64,000 bases of DNA from a virus. A model generated the notes under the pieces. It made no database searches, was not told where the DNA came from, and worked only from the letters and a program-made list of their open reading frames with translations. Below are positions 1 through 7,373 of the stretch, one piece after another. Every line of letters starts with the position of its first letter. Within the stretch, counting starts at the first letter, position 1. The stretch is from the IMG/VR virus record IMGVR_UViG_3300045051_000081, positions 1-64,000 of that record. One strand, written 5' to 3'. A program made the position numbers and the translations under genes.

Positions 1-88
1 GCTTCTCCACCCGCAGCAACGCCTCAACAGCTACATCCGGCGTCTCGTAAAGGTCATCCTTGCGGTCGCTCAAAGAATGCCTCTGCAC
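1..88 (-). CDS. Partial SAM-dependent methyltransferase-like protein (N-terminus only)
   Basis: A minus-strand frame opens at a GTG (86-88) and runs off the left edge without a stop. It reads SDRKDDLYETPDVAVEALLR near its start. A D-x-Y-E-T-P segment followed by an alpha-helical ALLRVE stretch is typical of the N-terminus of phage class I methyltransferases found beside recombination genes; this is family recognition from a short fragment. It overlaps the 3' end of the rusA-like gene by about 35 bases on the same strand, so the two are probably co-translated. The catalytic motifs lie outside the window, so modification of DNA is inferred. A slightly different start codon is possible. Confidence 0.5.
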   Translation of the reverse strand, partial: MQRHSLSDRKDDLYETPDVAVEALLRVEK

Positions 89-464
89 CTGACAACTGTG
101 ATCCAGCACCTGCGATCTCCTTCACTTGGATTACCACGCACTCGTAAGGCGTCTCATCCCTCACAAGATGCAGCCCTTGGAGATACTTGTCGTCTGACGT
201 GAGCCCACGGGATACCATCCAATCGAGGATGCACTTCGCGCGATTATCGAGGTCACCCTTTAGCTTTAGGGGGAAGATCATCCCACAGATGTATGGACCC
301 CGCGCCGGAACAATGTCCTTCTTCTGCATCAGGTAGTGCGCGTCTGCGTTCTTGATCCACGCGCGGTACTTGGCAGATTTTATACGTCCATATCCATGCC
401 CACCCTTGCGATTAAGGAAGGCAGCATTCACAGATGGTGCGATGGGAAGCGTGAACGTCAGCAT
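54..464 (-). CDS. rusA: RusA-family Holliday junction resolvase
   Basis: The 136-aa product has the features of RusA endodeoxyribonucleases. These are small homodimeric enzymes that cut four-way DNA junctions during phage recombination. Visible features are an N-terminal beta strand ending in PIAPSVN (about residues 7-13) and the signature GDLDNRAK (residues 70-77), with acidic residues D71, D73 and D81 and lysine K77 as the metal/catalytic set. Length fits the family (about 120-140 aa). It is transcribed divergently from the plus-strand operon starting at 526, which also holds the ERF annealing gene, so the two probably act together in recombination-dependent replication or repair. The assignment is firm; the exact substrate is inferred from the family. 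Confidence 0.9.
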   Translation of the reverse strand: MLTFTLPIAPSVNAAFLNRKGGHGYGRIKSAKYRAWIKNADAHYLMQKKDIVPARGPYICGMIFPLKLKGDLDNRAKCILDWMVSRGLTSDDKYLQGLHLVRDETPYECVVIQVKEIAGAGSQLSGAEAFFERPQG

Positions 465-525
465 TTGCCCTTGACTTCGCTGATCAGCGTATTACAAATG
501 CACACAACACACAAGGGAGTCTGAC

Positions 526-879
526 ATGAAGTCTACCGTTATTTGCGCTGCTCTGGTGCTTGCCACCAGTGCATATGCCGAGCCCATCAAAGACCCGTTG
601 CGGACCCATCTCATTGCGGGCTGGATGAAATACTGCACCGGCACCTTCGATACTCCGGGCAACAAGAAGTCTTGGACCCCGAAGGAAATCTCGGACTTCT
701 GCAGTTGCGGCTCTGTCACTATGGCAGACCGGACCACGCAAGAGCAATACGACGCCCGCCAGAAAACAGGCGAATACGATAAGGCGTGGTGGCAGATGCG
801 CGAGGATGTCCGGGTGTACTGCACCGACAAATACGTGAAGACCCCGGACGTGAACGATATTAAAGACAAGAAGTGGTAG
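526..879 (+). CDS. Small exported (periplasmic) protein of unknown function
   Basis: The 117-aa product starts with a clear signal peptide (MKSTVICAALVLATSAYAEP; likely cleavage after AYA, about residue 18). The mature part has four cysteines that could form disulphides and is rich in Trp, Lys and Asp. The start is fixed by the leader GGGAGTCTGAC directly before the ATG. The same leader precedes the right-arm early genes and the tas gene. It is the first gene of the plus-strand operon. A secreted early protein could alter the host envelope (for example superinfection exclusion), but nothing in the sequence proves this. Confidence 0.75.
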   Translation: MKSTVICAALVLATSAYAEPIKDPLRTHLIAGWMKYCTGTFDTPGNKKSWTPKEISDFCSCGSVTMADRTTQEQYDARQKTGEYDKAWWQMREDVRVYCTDKYVKTPDVNDIKDKKW

Positions 880-1106
880 TTTGACCGGATAACCTGACCC
901 GGCAGCTTTCAGACCTACCGGGAGGGGCGTGCGAACCGCCCCGCAGAGTTCAGACGAGACAGGGGTTACCTCATCGGCCAGCGCGAGGGTCGGTGTTCCA
1001 GAAAGGCGACCTGCGGCTCTGTCTCGTGAGGAGGGTCTGACCTCCCGGTTAGTCATACCGTCCAAGGTCGCTTACTCGCGCATTAATTCACTGGCAGAGG
1101 TGCCCC
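880..1106 (+). other. Structured non-coding leader between two early genes
   Basis: No convincing gene is seen in these 227 bases. They contain a GC hairpin (GGGGCG at 924-929 with CGCCCC at 937-942) and a perfect 9-bp inverted repeat (ACGAGACAG at 954-962, CTGTCTCGT at 1019-1027). A sequence like the phage's usual gene leader (GGAGGGTCTGACC, about 1030-1042) follows, but no start codon follows it. The last point suggests either the remnant of a lost gene or an RNA control element upstream of the GTG start at 1107. Confidence 0.5.
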
Positions 1107-1529
1107 GTGAAACGCAAGCACATCTCATGGAAGAAGAAGTACGCCTGCGCGCTGCTCGCGCTGGGGGATGTCCCCTATGGCCACGCCCGTGAGATGACTG
1201 CAGACCAGATGATCTCGTTGTATCACGTAGATCATGGAATACTCCATGAAACCGAGAACGAGAACGTGGATCAATGGTGGAACCTGACCCCAAGGCTCAT
1301 CTCTGCGCACCGAATCAAGACCAAGCAGGACGCGAAGATCATCGCCAAATCACGTCGTTTGCGCGCCAAGTACATGCCCAACGACCTGACCGAGAAGGGG
1401 CTAACCGAAATCATCAAGCGGATGCCCCGTGTGAAGATCAGTGGCTGGGACGCCAAGCGCACGATCCAGTCCAGAGGCTTCGACAAAACCCTACGTAAGA
1501 AGATGAGTGGAAAGGTAGAGCGGCGATGA
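1107..1529 (+). CDS. HNH-like phage protein
   Basis: A 140-aa basic protein starting at GTG with AGAGG upstream. It contains MTADQMISLYHVDHGILHE followed by a WNLTPRLISAHRIKTKQD segment. This pattern (a D-H pair, then N-L-x-P, then A-H-x-x-K-T) resembles the small HNH endonuclease-like proteins of alphaproteobacterial phages. The canonical second half with zinc-binding cysteines is absent, so nuclease activity is uncertain. It forms the start of an overlapping gene chain (ATGA at 1526) leading to the ERF gene. Possible roles are DNA processing or packaging support. It lies at the far end of the window from the Tas gene, so it is not an obvious nuclease partner. Confidence 0.65.
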   Translation: MKRKHISWKKKYACALLALGDVPYGHAREMTADQMISLYHVDHGILHETENENVDQWWNLTPRLISAHRIKTKQDAKIIAKSRRLRAKYMPNDLTEKGLTEIIKRMPRVKISGWDAKRTIQSRGFDKTLRKKMSGKVERR

Positions 1530-1720
1530 AGGGCAACCTCATTATCAAGGCATTCACGGTGCATTCGAGCTACGACAAAGACGCTGACTTCACCTACTGG
1601 ATTGTGCCGTTGCACGACTATGAGCCAGCCAATGGCGTGAAGTTCCAGATGCAGTTGTTTCACTCCAAGGAAGAAGCCGAGCGGTTCGCTGAACAGCATC
1701 GTGGAAAGAACAAGCAATGA
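1526..1720 (+). CDS. Unknown small early protein
   Basis: 64 aa, with the start overlapping the previous stop (ATGA). It has an N-terminal beta-rich part (LIIKAFTVHSSYD, FTYWIVPLHDY) and a charged helical tail ending in a basic segment. No family was recognised. The overlap on both sides indicates translational coupling in the early operon. Confidence 0.65.
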   Translation: MKGNLIIKAFTVHSSYDKDADFTYWIVPLHDYEPANGVKFQMQLFHSKEEAERFAEQHRGKNKQ

Positions 1721-2640
1721 CCCCCGAGGAGCAGAAGAAATACTGGCTGTGGTGGCAGCACAAGCTTGAGGGCAGGAACCCACCTGCGTCTGAGGGCACG
1801 CCCTATGCAGGCTTCTACCGTATGGTGCGGAAGGCCAGCTATGGTGGCACAAAGTTTGCGATACCGGTTGCCTATTGGCCCGGAGAGGATGGTGAGCTTC
1901 ACTGCCGTGAGGCCCATCGAGACGTGACCGGAGAACGTGGTCGCGACATCTGGATCAACGTCTGCAACAATCCGGTGCCCGAGGAATGGTACCGCGAGGT
2001 GGCGGAGGGCGACGAGCCCGAGTGGCGCGATGGCATGGCCACTGTGGCCCCCATGGGCGACAACCGTCCTCCTGACGAGACCGACTTCGACTATCTGACA
2101 GGCAAGATCAGCGACCTCGCTGCTGCTGCCAAGCTACGCCTTGAGGGCGAGCCTATCACTGAGCAGACCGAGGCTGATCTGATTAGCAATGTCGCTGACC
2201 AACTCAGCGAGTTCTGGAAGAAGGCCGACGAGGCGCGCAAGAAAGAACGTGCGCCATACGACGAGGCACTAAAGGAAATCCAGATCAAGTGGTCGCCGTT
2301 GTTACTGATGGCGGAAACCTACAAGAACTTGAAGTTCAAGCTCCTAACGCCGTGGCTCATCGCCCAGCAGAAGAAGGCAGAAGAGGAAGCCAAGGCGGCG
2401 GTGGCGGCGGGGGAACCAGTGCCTGACGCCCCCCGCCGTCCCCGTGCTGGCACACGCAGCCGTGCCATGAGCCTGAAGAGCTTCAAGTCTGCCGAGATCG
2501 TGGACTACGACCTGTGTCTTAACTTCTTCAAAGAGAACTCAGACGTGCGGGCAACTATACAGGATCTAGCGAACAAAGCCGTCAGAGCCGGTGTGACTGT
2601 GCCGGGTGCCAAGCTCATCGAGGAGCAAAGGACCGTGTGA
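1717..2640 (+). CDS. Unknown early protein with central coiled coil
   Basis: 307 aa. An N-terminal Trp/Tyr-rich part is followed by a typical alphaproteobacterial phage segment, MGDNRPPDETDFDYL (about residue 112 on). A long charged helix rich in Lys/Glu/Ala (about 120-230) and a short C-terminal globular part complete it. It overlaps its neighbours by 4 bases upstream and 1 base downstream (TGATG). Its position just upstream of the ERF gene suggests a role in DNA recombination or as a nuclease/recombinase accessory. No catalytic motif was seen. Confidence 0.75.
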   Translation: MTPEEQKKYWLWWQHKLEGRNPPASEGTPYAGFYRMVRKASYGGTKFAIPVAYWPGEDGELHCREAHRDVTGERGRDIWINVCNNPVPEEWYREVAEGDEPEWRDGMATVAPMGDNRPPDETDFDYLTGKISDLAAAAKLRLEGEPITEQTEADLISNVADQLSEFWKKADEARKKERAPYDEALKEIQIKWSPLLLMAETYKNLKFKLLTPWLIAQQKKAEEEAKAAVAAGEPVPDAPRRPRAGTRSRAMSLKSFKSAEIVDYDLCLNFFKENSDVRATIQDLANKAVRAGVTVPGAKLIEEQRTV

Positions 2641-2981
2641 TGGATGCTGAGAGAAAGCAAAAGCTGCTTGAGGCAATCGTCAAGCGCGAAGCAGAGCTAC
2701 ATGCCAATAAGCTCTCCAACGATCAGGTGTACTGGGATCTCGTGAACTTCACGCGCGATCACGTTGGACGAGCGTCACATGACGCGCTGCTCCGCTTCAA
2801 GTGGGCTGAGTACGGATACAGCGAGGGCTGTGCCGCAGTGTCTTTTGTGCTCTGCACGCTTCTAGCTGTGGTCAATCGCAACCTTCAGGTCACGCCGGAG
2901 CAGTTCGCTGAGATGGCGAAAGAGCGATTGATTGCCATCCGCGAGCAAGAAAAAGACGAGGATGAGGACGACGATGACTAA
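2640..2981 (+). CDS. Unknown acidic-tailed early protein
   Basis: 113 aa, with the ATG at 2640 sharing one base with the preceding TGA. The predicted helices are amphipathic. A moderately hydrophobic stretch (CAAVSFVLCTLLAVVNR, about residues 66-82) could be a buried helix. The protein ends in a run of Asp/Glu (DEDEDDDD). No family was recognised. It sits in the coupled early operon. Confidence 0.65.
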   Translation: MDAERKQKLLEAIVKREAELHANKLSNDQVYWDLVNFTRDHVGRASHDALLRFKWAEYGYSEGCAAVSFVLCTLLAVVNRNLQVTPEQFAEMAKERLIAIREQEKDEDEDDDD

Positions 2982-3117
2982 GACGATGACTGAGTTCCCA
3001 TGGGAATTTATGTACGGCTGGACTGTTGGCGTGGTGGGGTGTCTCATCGGAACTGTTTGGCATCATTACTCGAATCGACATAAACATCATCGCTCCCGGA
3101 GGACACACCATGAATGA
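2974..3117 (+). CDS. Tiny single-pass membrane protein
   Basis: A 47-aa frame starting inside the end of the previous gene. It begins MTKTMTEFPWEFMYGW and has one membrane span (GWTVGVVGCLIGTVW), then a His/Arg-rich cytoplasmic-type tail (RHKHHRSRRTHH). It overlaps the ERF start by 8 bases. Overlap at both ends and a sensible membrane topology support it. The function is unknown. Confidence 0.5.
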   Translation: MTKTMTEFPWEFMYGWTVGVVGCLIGTVWHHYSNRHKHHRSRRTHHE

Positions 3118-4351
3118 ACCCACATCTACGCCCCGGCGGCCCATTGTGCCGGGACCATCAGGGATAGCCGCGAAGGCCATCGCTGTACGTGAACAAGCTG
3201 CGCAGCAGAACGTGCGTCATAATCCTGATGGCAGTCAGCTTGTCAGAGCATCCTCTCCCATGGACTGGGAGCGTGAGCAGCAGGCCAAGCGCATGAGCCT
3301 GCCAACATATGAGGAGGCCAAGGATCGTGCCCGCTACGTGCAACCCGGTCCTGTCGGCAAGCTCGCCGCAGGCATTGCTGGCGTGATGTCCGAGGTCGGG
3401 ACCATCCAGAAGACCGGCTTCAACAAGTTCCATAACTATGCGTATGCCACACTCCAAGACTTGCTCTTCGCGGTCACTCCGCTGATGGGAAAGCATGGCG
3501 TGTGCGTGATCCAGAACGAGGTGGAGCGCACGCAGGTCGAGACCCGGATCATGGTGACCTATGAGTTCAGCATCTTCCATACGTCAGGAGAGGTATGGCC
3601 CGAGAAGCCCCGCTTCACCGGCATGTGCATTGGACGCAATTCCAAGGGAGACTACGACGACAAGGCAATCAACAAAGCGCACAGCGCCGCGAGGAAATAC
3701 TTCCTACTGAGCCTGTTTCAGGTGCCAAGCGGTGACTTCGATGACGCCGATGAAGGACCAGCCACCACTCGCCAGCAACCCAGCCAAACTGAGCGTGCCG
3801 ACCCGGTAAAGCAACCCAAATACGCCGAGCGTCCTCGCACCGTACCGGGACCAGCCAGTCCAACTAAGGAACCCGTAGTAGACGAGCGTCTACCTCACAA
3901 GATCGGCTTTGCTCCCGGTATGACTGCTGACATCTGGGCATCCACCTATGTCAGGGCCATCGGTATGGCCACCAGCCAGCAAGAGATCAGCGAGTGGGAC
4001 GGGCTTAACGACGCCACGCTGCAACGTCTCAGCGACAAGTACCCGGAGGTCTACGAGCAGGTAAAGGCGGTGGCAGACCAGCGCATGGAGCAGCTTGCGC
4101 CGCCTCTGGAGGCTGTCCCAAGCGGCATGCCAGACCCCAAGGAAGACCCCGGAGCCGCGCTGAACTGGATCGCTCAGGGATTGGTGGATTCCAAGACGCT
4201 GCAACAGGCAGAGAACTTCTGGAACAATGCCGTCGCACCGCGCGAGAAGGACTTCGACCCCGTGGACTGGGAGCTTCTACTGGAGGAGTTCAAGCGTAAC
4301 GAGATCAGGCTGAGCCCTGACGAACAGGAACCATCAGAAGCTGCCACATGA
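3110..4351 (+). CDS. erf: ERF-family single-strand DNA annealing protein
   Basis: 413 aa from the ATG at 3110, which has GGAGGA upstream; an in-frame ATG further 5' lacks a ribosome site. The ERF core spans about residues 80-205. It holds the typical FNKFHNYAYATLQDLL segment, the GVCVIQ strand, and the conserved GDYDDKAINKAHSAARKYFL motif that ends in LFQVPSGD. ERF proteins form rings that anneal complementary single strands in phage recombination. The C-terminal 200 residues are acidic and look like a separate helical domain (possible interaction with single-strand binding or nuclease partners, inferred). Together with RusA it forms a recombination pathway. Confidence 0.92.
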   Translation: MNEPTSTPRRPIVPGPSGIAAKAIAVREQAAQQNVRHNPDGSQLVRASSPMDWEREQQAKRMSLPTYEEAKDRARYVQPGPVGKLAAGIAGVMSEVGTIQKTGFNKFHNYAYATLQDLLFAVTPLMGKHGVCVIQNEVERTQVETRIMVTYEFSIFHTSGEVWPEKPRFTGMCIGRNSKGDYDDKAINKAHSAARKYFLLSLFQVPSGDFDDADEGPATTRQQPSQTERADPVKQPKYAERPRTVPGPASPTKEPVVDERLPHKIGFAPGMTADIWASTYVRAIGMATSQQEISEWDGLNDATLQRLSDKYPEVYEQVKAVADQRMEQLAPPLEAVPSGMPDPKEDPGAALNWIAQGLVDSKTLQQAENFWNNAVAPREKDFDPVDWELLLEEFKRNEIRLSPDEQEPSEAAT

Positions 4352-4437
4352 CCCCGGAGATTTTCCAAGCAGCGTTGAACGGCTACATCGCGGTGCTGGT
4401 TACCTACATCGCGTTCAAGATTATGTTCCACGAATGA
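4348..4437 (+). CDS. Tiny membrane peptide
   Basis: 29 aa, linked by ATGA to the ERF stop. It is essentially one hydrophobic helix (GYIAVLVTYIAFKIMF). It is supported only by coupled overlap on both sides and clean membrane character. Confidence 0.4.
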   Translation: MTPEIFQAALNGYIAVLVTYIAFKIMFHE

Positions 4438-4520
4438 CCGGCGAACACGACTTGGCCAGCTTCATCATGCTCTGCGCCATCTGGATCACGCTGATGGCAA
4501 TCTTGATCAAGATACGCTGA
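4434..4520 (+). CDS. Tiny membrane peptide
   Basis: 28 aa, again linked by ATGA to the previous frame and overlapping the next gene by one base (TGATG). A short acidic N-terminus is followed by a single hydrophobic helix (FIMLCAIWITLMAILIKI). It forms a pair with the 29-aa frame before it. The function is unknown. Confidence 0.4.
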   Translation: MTGEHDLASFIMLCAIWITLMAILIKIR

Positions 4521-4999
4521 TGACCATCGAGACCACGGTCGTTAAGCGCGGCGCATTATATGTGGGAGAGGTAGGATTCTTCCCCAGCAATCAGATGGCT
4601 GCGGATGACATCGCGCCAGCCAAGATGGGCGGCGAGGTGGTGTGCAGCTTCTACTCACCGCGCAACCTAGAGAGCCTCAAGTTCCTCTGGGCTCTCGTCC
4701 ACAAGACTGCCGACAACAGCCCGCGCTGGCTGGACAAAGACGAGGCGATGGAAGACCTCAAGATGCGTGCCCGGTTCGCACGCTTCGTGGTAGGGGCCGA
4801 TGGCAAGGTCGAGCTACGCCCTAAGAGCCTGAAGCGAATCAGCGATGAGGCGCTGCGGCTTCTGACCGACAAGATCATGGATATCATTTGTCAAGAAATC
4901 CTCCCCGGTATGAAGAGAAACGACCTCCGCAAGGAGATCGAGTTGATGCTGACGGGAAAACAAAACCAAGGCGGATCATTACGTGGCGACAGAGGCTGA
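4520..4999 (+). CDS. Recombination-module protein (DUF1367/NinB-like)
   Basis: 159 aa. A beta-rich N-terminus is followed by SPRNLESLKFLWALVHKTAD and a helical part containing ALRLLTDKIMDIICQEILPG. The pattern of an RNL.S.KFLW..V..... segment followed by a helix bundle recalls DUF1367 and NinB-type proteins that sit next to annealases and resolvases in phages. The resemblance is to overall pattern only. The genomic context (directly after ERF) supports a DNA-recombination role. Confidence 0.65.
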   Translation: MTIETTVVKRGALYVGEVGFFPSNQMAADDIAPAKMGGEVVCSFYSPRNLESLKFLWALVHKTADNSPRWLDKDEAMEDLKMRARFARFVVGADGKVELRPKSLKRISDEALRLLTDKIMDIICQEILPGMKRNDLRKEIELMLTGKQNQGGSLRGDRG

Positions 5000-5187
5000 T
5001 CCTTCAGGCTGCTGCAAGGGTGGACTACTTGCCCTTCAGGGCAAGCCGCCAAATCAATGTACCCGGCGGCGTCTGGGGCTCACTCGTGGACAGAGGATTC
5101 CTGCGACATAACCCAAGGGGATGGGAGATCACAGAGGAGGGGCGCGCGAAACTGCGACATGGAGGACGAAGCTATGGCGAAGGCTAG
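4888..5187 (+). CDS. Small winged-helix-like protein
   Basis: 99 aa in another frame, with a long 112-base overlap with the previous gene if the ATG at 4888 is used. A GTG at 5019 is a shorter alternative. The C-terminal half (RQRLILQAAARV, then VWGSLVDRGFLRHNPRGWEI, then TEEGRAKL) has the order helix, helix, beta-wing typical of small winged helix DNA-binding proteins. That half is almost certainly coding; the start is not settled. Confidence 0.55.
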   Translation: MSRNPPRYEEKRPPQGDRVDADGKTKPRRIITWRQRLILQAAARVDYLPFRASRQINVPGGVWGSLVDRGFLRHNPRGWEITEEGRAKLRHGGRSYGEG

Positions 5188-5374
5188 ATATTACGTGAAA
5201 CGAGACACACTCACATGGCTGGTCATGGATAGGCTCAGACCGATAACACAGAAGACGGTCGCGGTTCTCTCCACCCGCAAGGAGGCCCGCGACAAAACGA
5301 GAGAACTAAACGACGAAGAAAGACGTGATCACTCCGCTGACCAGCAGCTTACCGTGGACGGAGAGTCGATATGA
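5174..5374 (+). CDS. Unknown small early protein
   Basis: 66 aa from the ATG at 5174, with GGAGGACGA upstream. An upstream in-frame ATG has no ribosome site and lies inside the previous gene. It has an N-terminal beta hairpin (RYYVKRDTLTWLVMDR) and a charged helix (TRKEARDKTRELNDEERR). It overlaps the next gene by ATGA. Confidence 0.65.
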   Translation: MAKARYYVKRDTLTWLVMDRLRPITQKTVAVLSTRKEARDKTRELNDEERRDHSADQQLTVDGESI

Positions 5375-5676
5375 CAGACAGACTGACTGACTTGATCGTT
5401 GGGCTGCAGCGCATGGCAGAGAACGCCAGATTGCGGGGCGATGACCTGCGGTACACTCAGCAGCAGGAGGTCTACGATCACATCCAGTGGCTGGATGCCC
5501 AGCTAGGCATGGTCGAGAAGGTGCGTAGTGTCTTCCTTGAGGAGCGCAAGAAGTTCATGCCGGTAGAGCGCGAGCGCCTGCCCCAAAACGGGCAGAATAT
5601 ACCGGAGACCATGCCAAAGGTTGTCACTCAGGGGGCTCGGCCCCAGATTAGTCCTCTGGCTATGAAGGAGAAGTGA
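5371..5676 (+). CDS. Unknown helical early protein
   Basis: 101 aa, mostly helical and charged (DLIVGLQRMAENARLRGDDL, QEVYDHIQWLDAQLGMVEKV), with a Pro-rich C-terminus. Coupled by ATGA to the gene before it. No family was recognised. Confidence 0.65.
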   Translation: MTDRLTDLIVGLQRMAENARLRGDDLRYTQQQEVYDHIQWLDAQLGMVEKVRSVFLEERKKFMPVERERLPQNGQNIPETMPKVVTQGARPQISPLAMKEK

Positions 5677-5677
5677 C

Positions 5678-5977
5678 ATGGCAGAGTATACGATTGATGC
5701 GCTGACCGGCTGGCTACGCAAGCAGCCCCCAGACGCAGAGTATGTCTGGTCGGACCCAGTGTTCTGTCTGGTGGGGCACTATCTGGCCGACAACGGAGCG
5801 TGCTGGGGCGAGCGGAGCTATTCCGACATCCCGCACTACGAGGAGATTGCTAAGGAGAAGCCGTGGACATTTGGCGCTGCACTTGAACGTGCGGAGGCGC
5901 TCAAGGCACTGCCGCCGCCACCGTTGCAGTTGGCACCCCCAACAGCGCGTGAGTTGGCGACAGTAGACGCAGAGTGA
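5678..5977 (+). CDS. Unknown early protein, last gene of the left operon
   Basis: 99 aa with GAAGGAGAAGTG before the ATG, a good ribosome site. It has a mixed alpha/beta N-terminus (YTIDALTGWLRKQPPDAEYV) and a Pro-rich tail (LPPPPLQLAPP). It is the last gene before the convergent junction, followed by a strong inverted repeat at 6001-6045. Confidence 0.65.
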   Translation: MAEYTIDALTGWLRKQPPDAEYVWSDPVFCLVGHYLADNGACWGERSYSDIPHYEEIAKEKPWTFGAALERAEALKALPPPPLQLAPPTARELATVDAE

Positions 5978-6000
5978 CTGACGATAAGCTCTGCGTTTAT

Positions 6001-6045
6001 GGCCGCCGCGTCAGGGGCTGGCACCTCTCCCCCGGCGCGGCGGCC
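6001..6045. terminator. Convergent-junction hairpin, probable bidirectional terminator
   Basis: A perfect 10-bp inverted repeat, GGCCGCCGCG (6001-6010) and CGCGGCGGCC (6036-6045), with an inner GGGG/CCCC pairing possible. It lies between the converging ends of the left early operon and the lysis cluster. It lacks a long T tract on either side, so termination is inferred from position and stability. Confidence 0.6.
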
Positions 6046-6054
6046 TCTTACGTA

Positions 6055-6630
6055 TTACTTAGACGGCGTTGGGACCAATGTCCCCTCAGCCGGGATACCC
6101 ACCACAATCCATCCAGTCACAGGCGTCCACGCAACCTTCCAATCGATAGGCCCGCCTTCTGGCGTTGTCGGCGGCAGATCCGGCGGAAGCACAATGGGGT
6201 GCTCCGGGCGCGGCTGCGGACCCGGCAGGCCATATCCGGGACGGGGGTCAGTCGGACCCCAGATACCAAGCGGCGGTTGCCCACCTGCCGGTGGAATGAA
6301 GATCGGGTGCGACGGGAACGGAGGCAGTCCCTGATCGGGACGCGGCTGCTGACCCGGAAGACCTTGATCAGGATACGGTTGATTGCCCGGAAGACCTTGA
6401 TCTGGATAGGGTTGGTTACCCGGCAGGCCCTGATCTGGATAGGGCGGATTGTAGATCGGATGTGTCGGCACACCGGGTGGCCTTGGTCGCCCGCCCCAGC
6501 CACCGGGAGGCTGCGCAATCGGAGGGGTGGGACGGGGATCGGTCGGCCCCCAGATACCGGGAGGATTCGGGTTGGGGATCGGACTGTCTACGTTTGAGAG
6601 CACGGTAACCAAGCAGAGATACTGCGGCAT
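6055..6630 (-). CDS. Proline-rich repeat protein
   Basis: 191 aa; AAAGGAG sits upstream of the start. After a short globular start (MPQYLCLVTVLSNVD) it is about 30% proline. It has a flanking motif GIWGPTDPRP present twice and a central run of about four 11-12 residue repeats (PYPDQGLPGNQ type). The last 40 residues (WKVAWTPVTGWIVVGIPAEG) look like a small beta fold. Such extended repeats often act as spacers or adhesive stalks. It is the last gene of the minus-strand late region, so it may be a virion or lysis-associated protein. The function is unknown. Confidence 0.7.
   Translation of the reverse strand: MPQYLCLVTVLSNVDSPIPNPNPPGIWGPTDPRPTPPIAQPPGGWGGRPRPPGVPTHPIYNPPYPDQGLPGNQPYPDQGLPGNQPYPDQGLPGQQPRPDQGLPPFPSHPIFIPPAGGQPPLGIWGPTDPRPGYGLPGPQPRPEHPIVLPPDLPPTTPEGGPIDWKVAWTPVTGWIVVGIPAEGTLVPTPSK
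6330..6445. repeat. Tandem repeats of about 33-36 bp inside the proline-rich gene
   Basis: Near-identical consecutive units built on CCCGG(A/C)AG(A/G)CC(T/C)TGATC encode the PDQGLPG peptide repeats. The high identity of the units suggests recent expansion or contraction by slippage or recombination. Confidence 0.7.
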
Positions 6631-6693
6631 AGGGGATTCTCCTTTGAAGGGAACGCGACATCCTTGTCATGTCATCATGACAAGCACAACTAC

Positions 6694-6864
6694 TCACTCG
6701 TGCAGCAGCTTCTTCTTTTTCTTGAAATGCAGCGGGAAACACAACTCCTCCCGTACCTCGGCAGGACGCCCGCACATCGCGCAAGTGTACGTAGGTCTCA
6801 CGTCCAGCCATGGCTTCCCACAGGCTGTGCCTCGGTAAAATCCGTCACCCAGCCTCTCGTTCAT
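6694..6864 (-). CDS. Small zinc-ribbon-like protein
   Basis: A 56-aa frame coupled by ATGA to the upstream membrane protein gene. It contains YTCAMCGRPAEV (C28, C31) plus C15 and C42, a possible single zinc site. A basic tail (HFKKKKKLLHE) follows. The composition and overlap make it a likely real gene. The function is unknown. Confidence 0.6.
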   Translation of the reverse strand: MNERLGDGFYRGTACGKPWLDVRPTYTCAMCGRPAEVREELCFPLHFKKKKKLLHE

Positions 6865-7373
6865 GGTGGCATTTTGAACAACTCATGCTCCGGGAACGCT
6901 TGCACTATTGGCATCTGCCATTCCACGCCATCCAACGGCAACCACTTCGGTAAGCCCTGCTTCTCTGGCTGTGGTGGCGTAGGTGTCGGTATCTGTTTTT
7001 GCAGTTCCTGTTCTCTTAACTCTCGCAACCGAAACGAACGGTCCCGTTCCTTGTCGAGAGCTTCCTGCATACGCTTGATTTCGTTGTTGTTGTAATTCAA
7101 CATCGTCTCGGTAATCTTCTGCATGTTATCCATCATGCCCTTGGTCACCTCGGCGCTGACGCAACCTCCTAGTATAATCTGTTGCTGTTGCTGCCACTCG
7201 ATGATCATCTTTGCCATCACGCTGCGCTGTTCGAGAGTCGCCGCACTGGAGTAATACAGCATGGCCGAGAGCGCGAACACGACAACCACCAACGCAAGCG
7301 AGAGTGGGTTCTCCCTCATTACCCCAAAGAAGGAGCGGGTAGTTTCACCGACTTCTTTGGAAACATCGATCAC
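6861..7373 (-). CDS. Membrane-anchored coiled-coil protein (spanin-like candidate)
   Basis: 170 aa. One membrane span (about residues 23-46; LSLALVVVVFALSAMLYYSS) is followed by a long Gln/Lys/Glu/Arg-rich coiled coil (about 55-125) and a Pro-rich C-terminus. This matches the layout of inner-membrane spanins (Rz) or an anchored lysis accessory: N-in anchor and periplasmic coiled coil. It overlaps the endolysin gene by 4 bases (ATGA), which supports a lysis role. No Rz1-type lipoprotein was recognised nearby, so a spanin assignment is inferred. Confidence 0.65.
   Translation of the reverse strand: MIDVSKEVGETTRSFFGVMRENPLSLALVVVVFALSAMLYYSSAATLEQRSVMAKMIIEWQQQQQIILGGCVSAEVTKGMMDNMQKITETMLNYNNNEIKRMQEALDKERDRSFRLRELREQELQKQIPTPTPPQPEKQGLPKWLPLDGVEWQMPIVQAFPEHELFKMPP

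Noticed and set aside
484-1065. Minus-strand 193-aa frame over the exported protein
   Set aside because: It overlaps the signal-peptide gene and a structured leader, and has no ribosome site or domain.
1107-1529. HNH-like protein as the missing nuclease of the Tas system
   Set aside because: It is about 50 kb away in the early recombination operon, and such small HNH-like proteins are common in related phages without any array.
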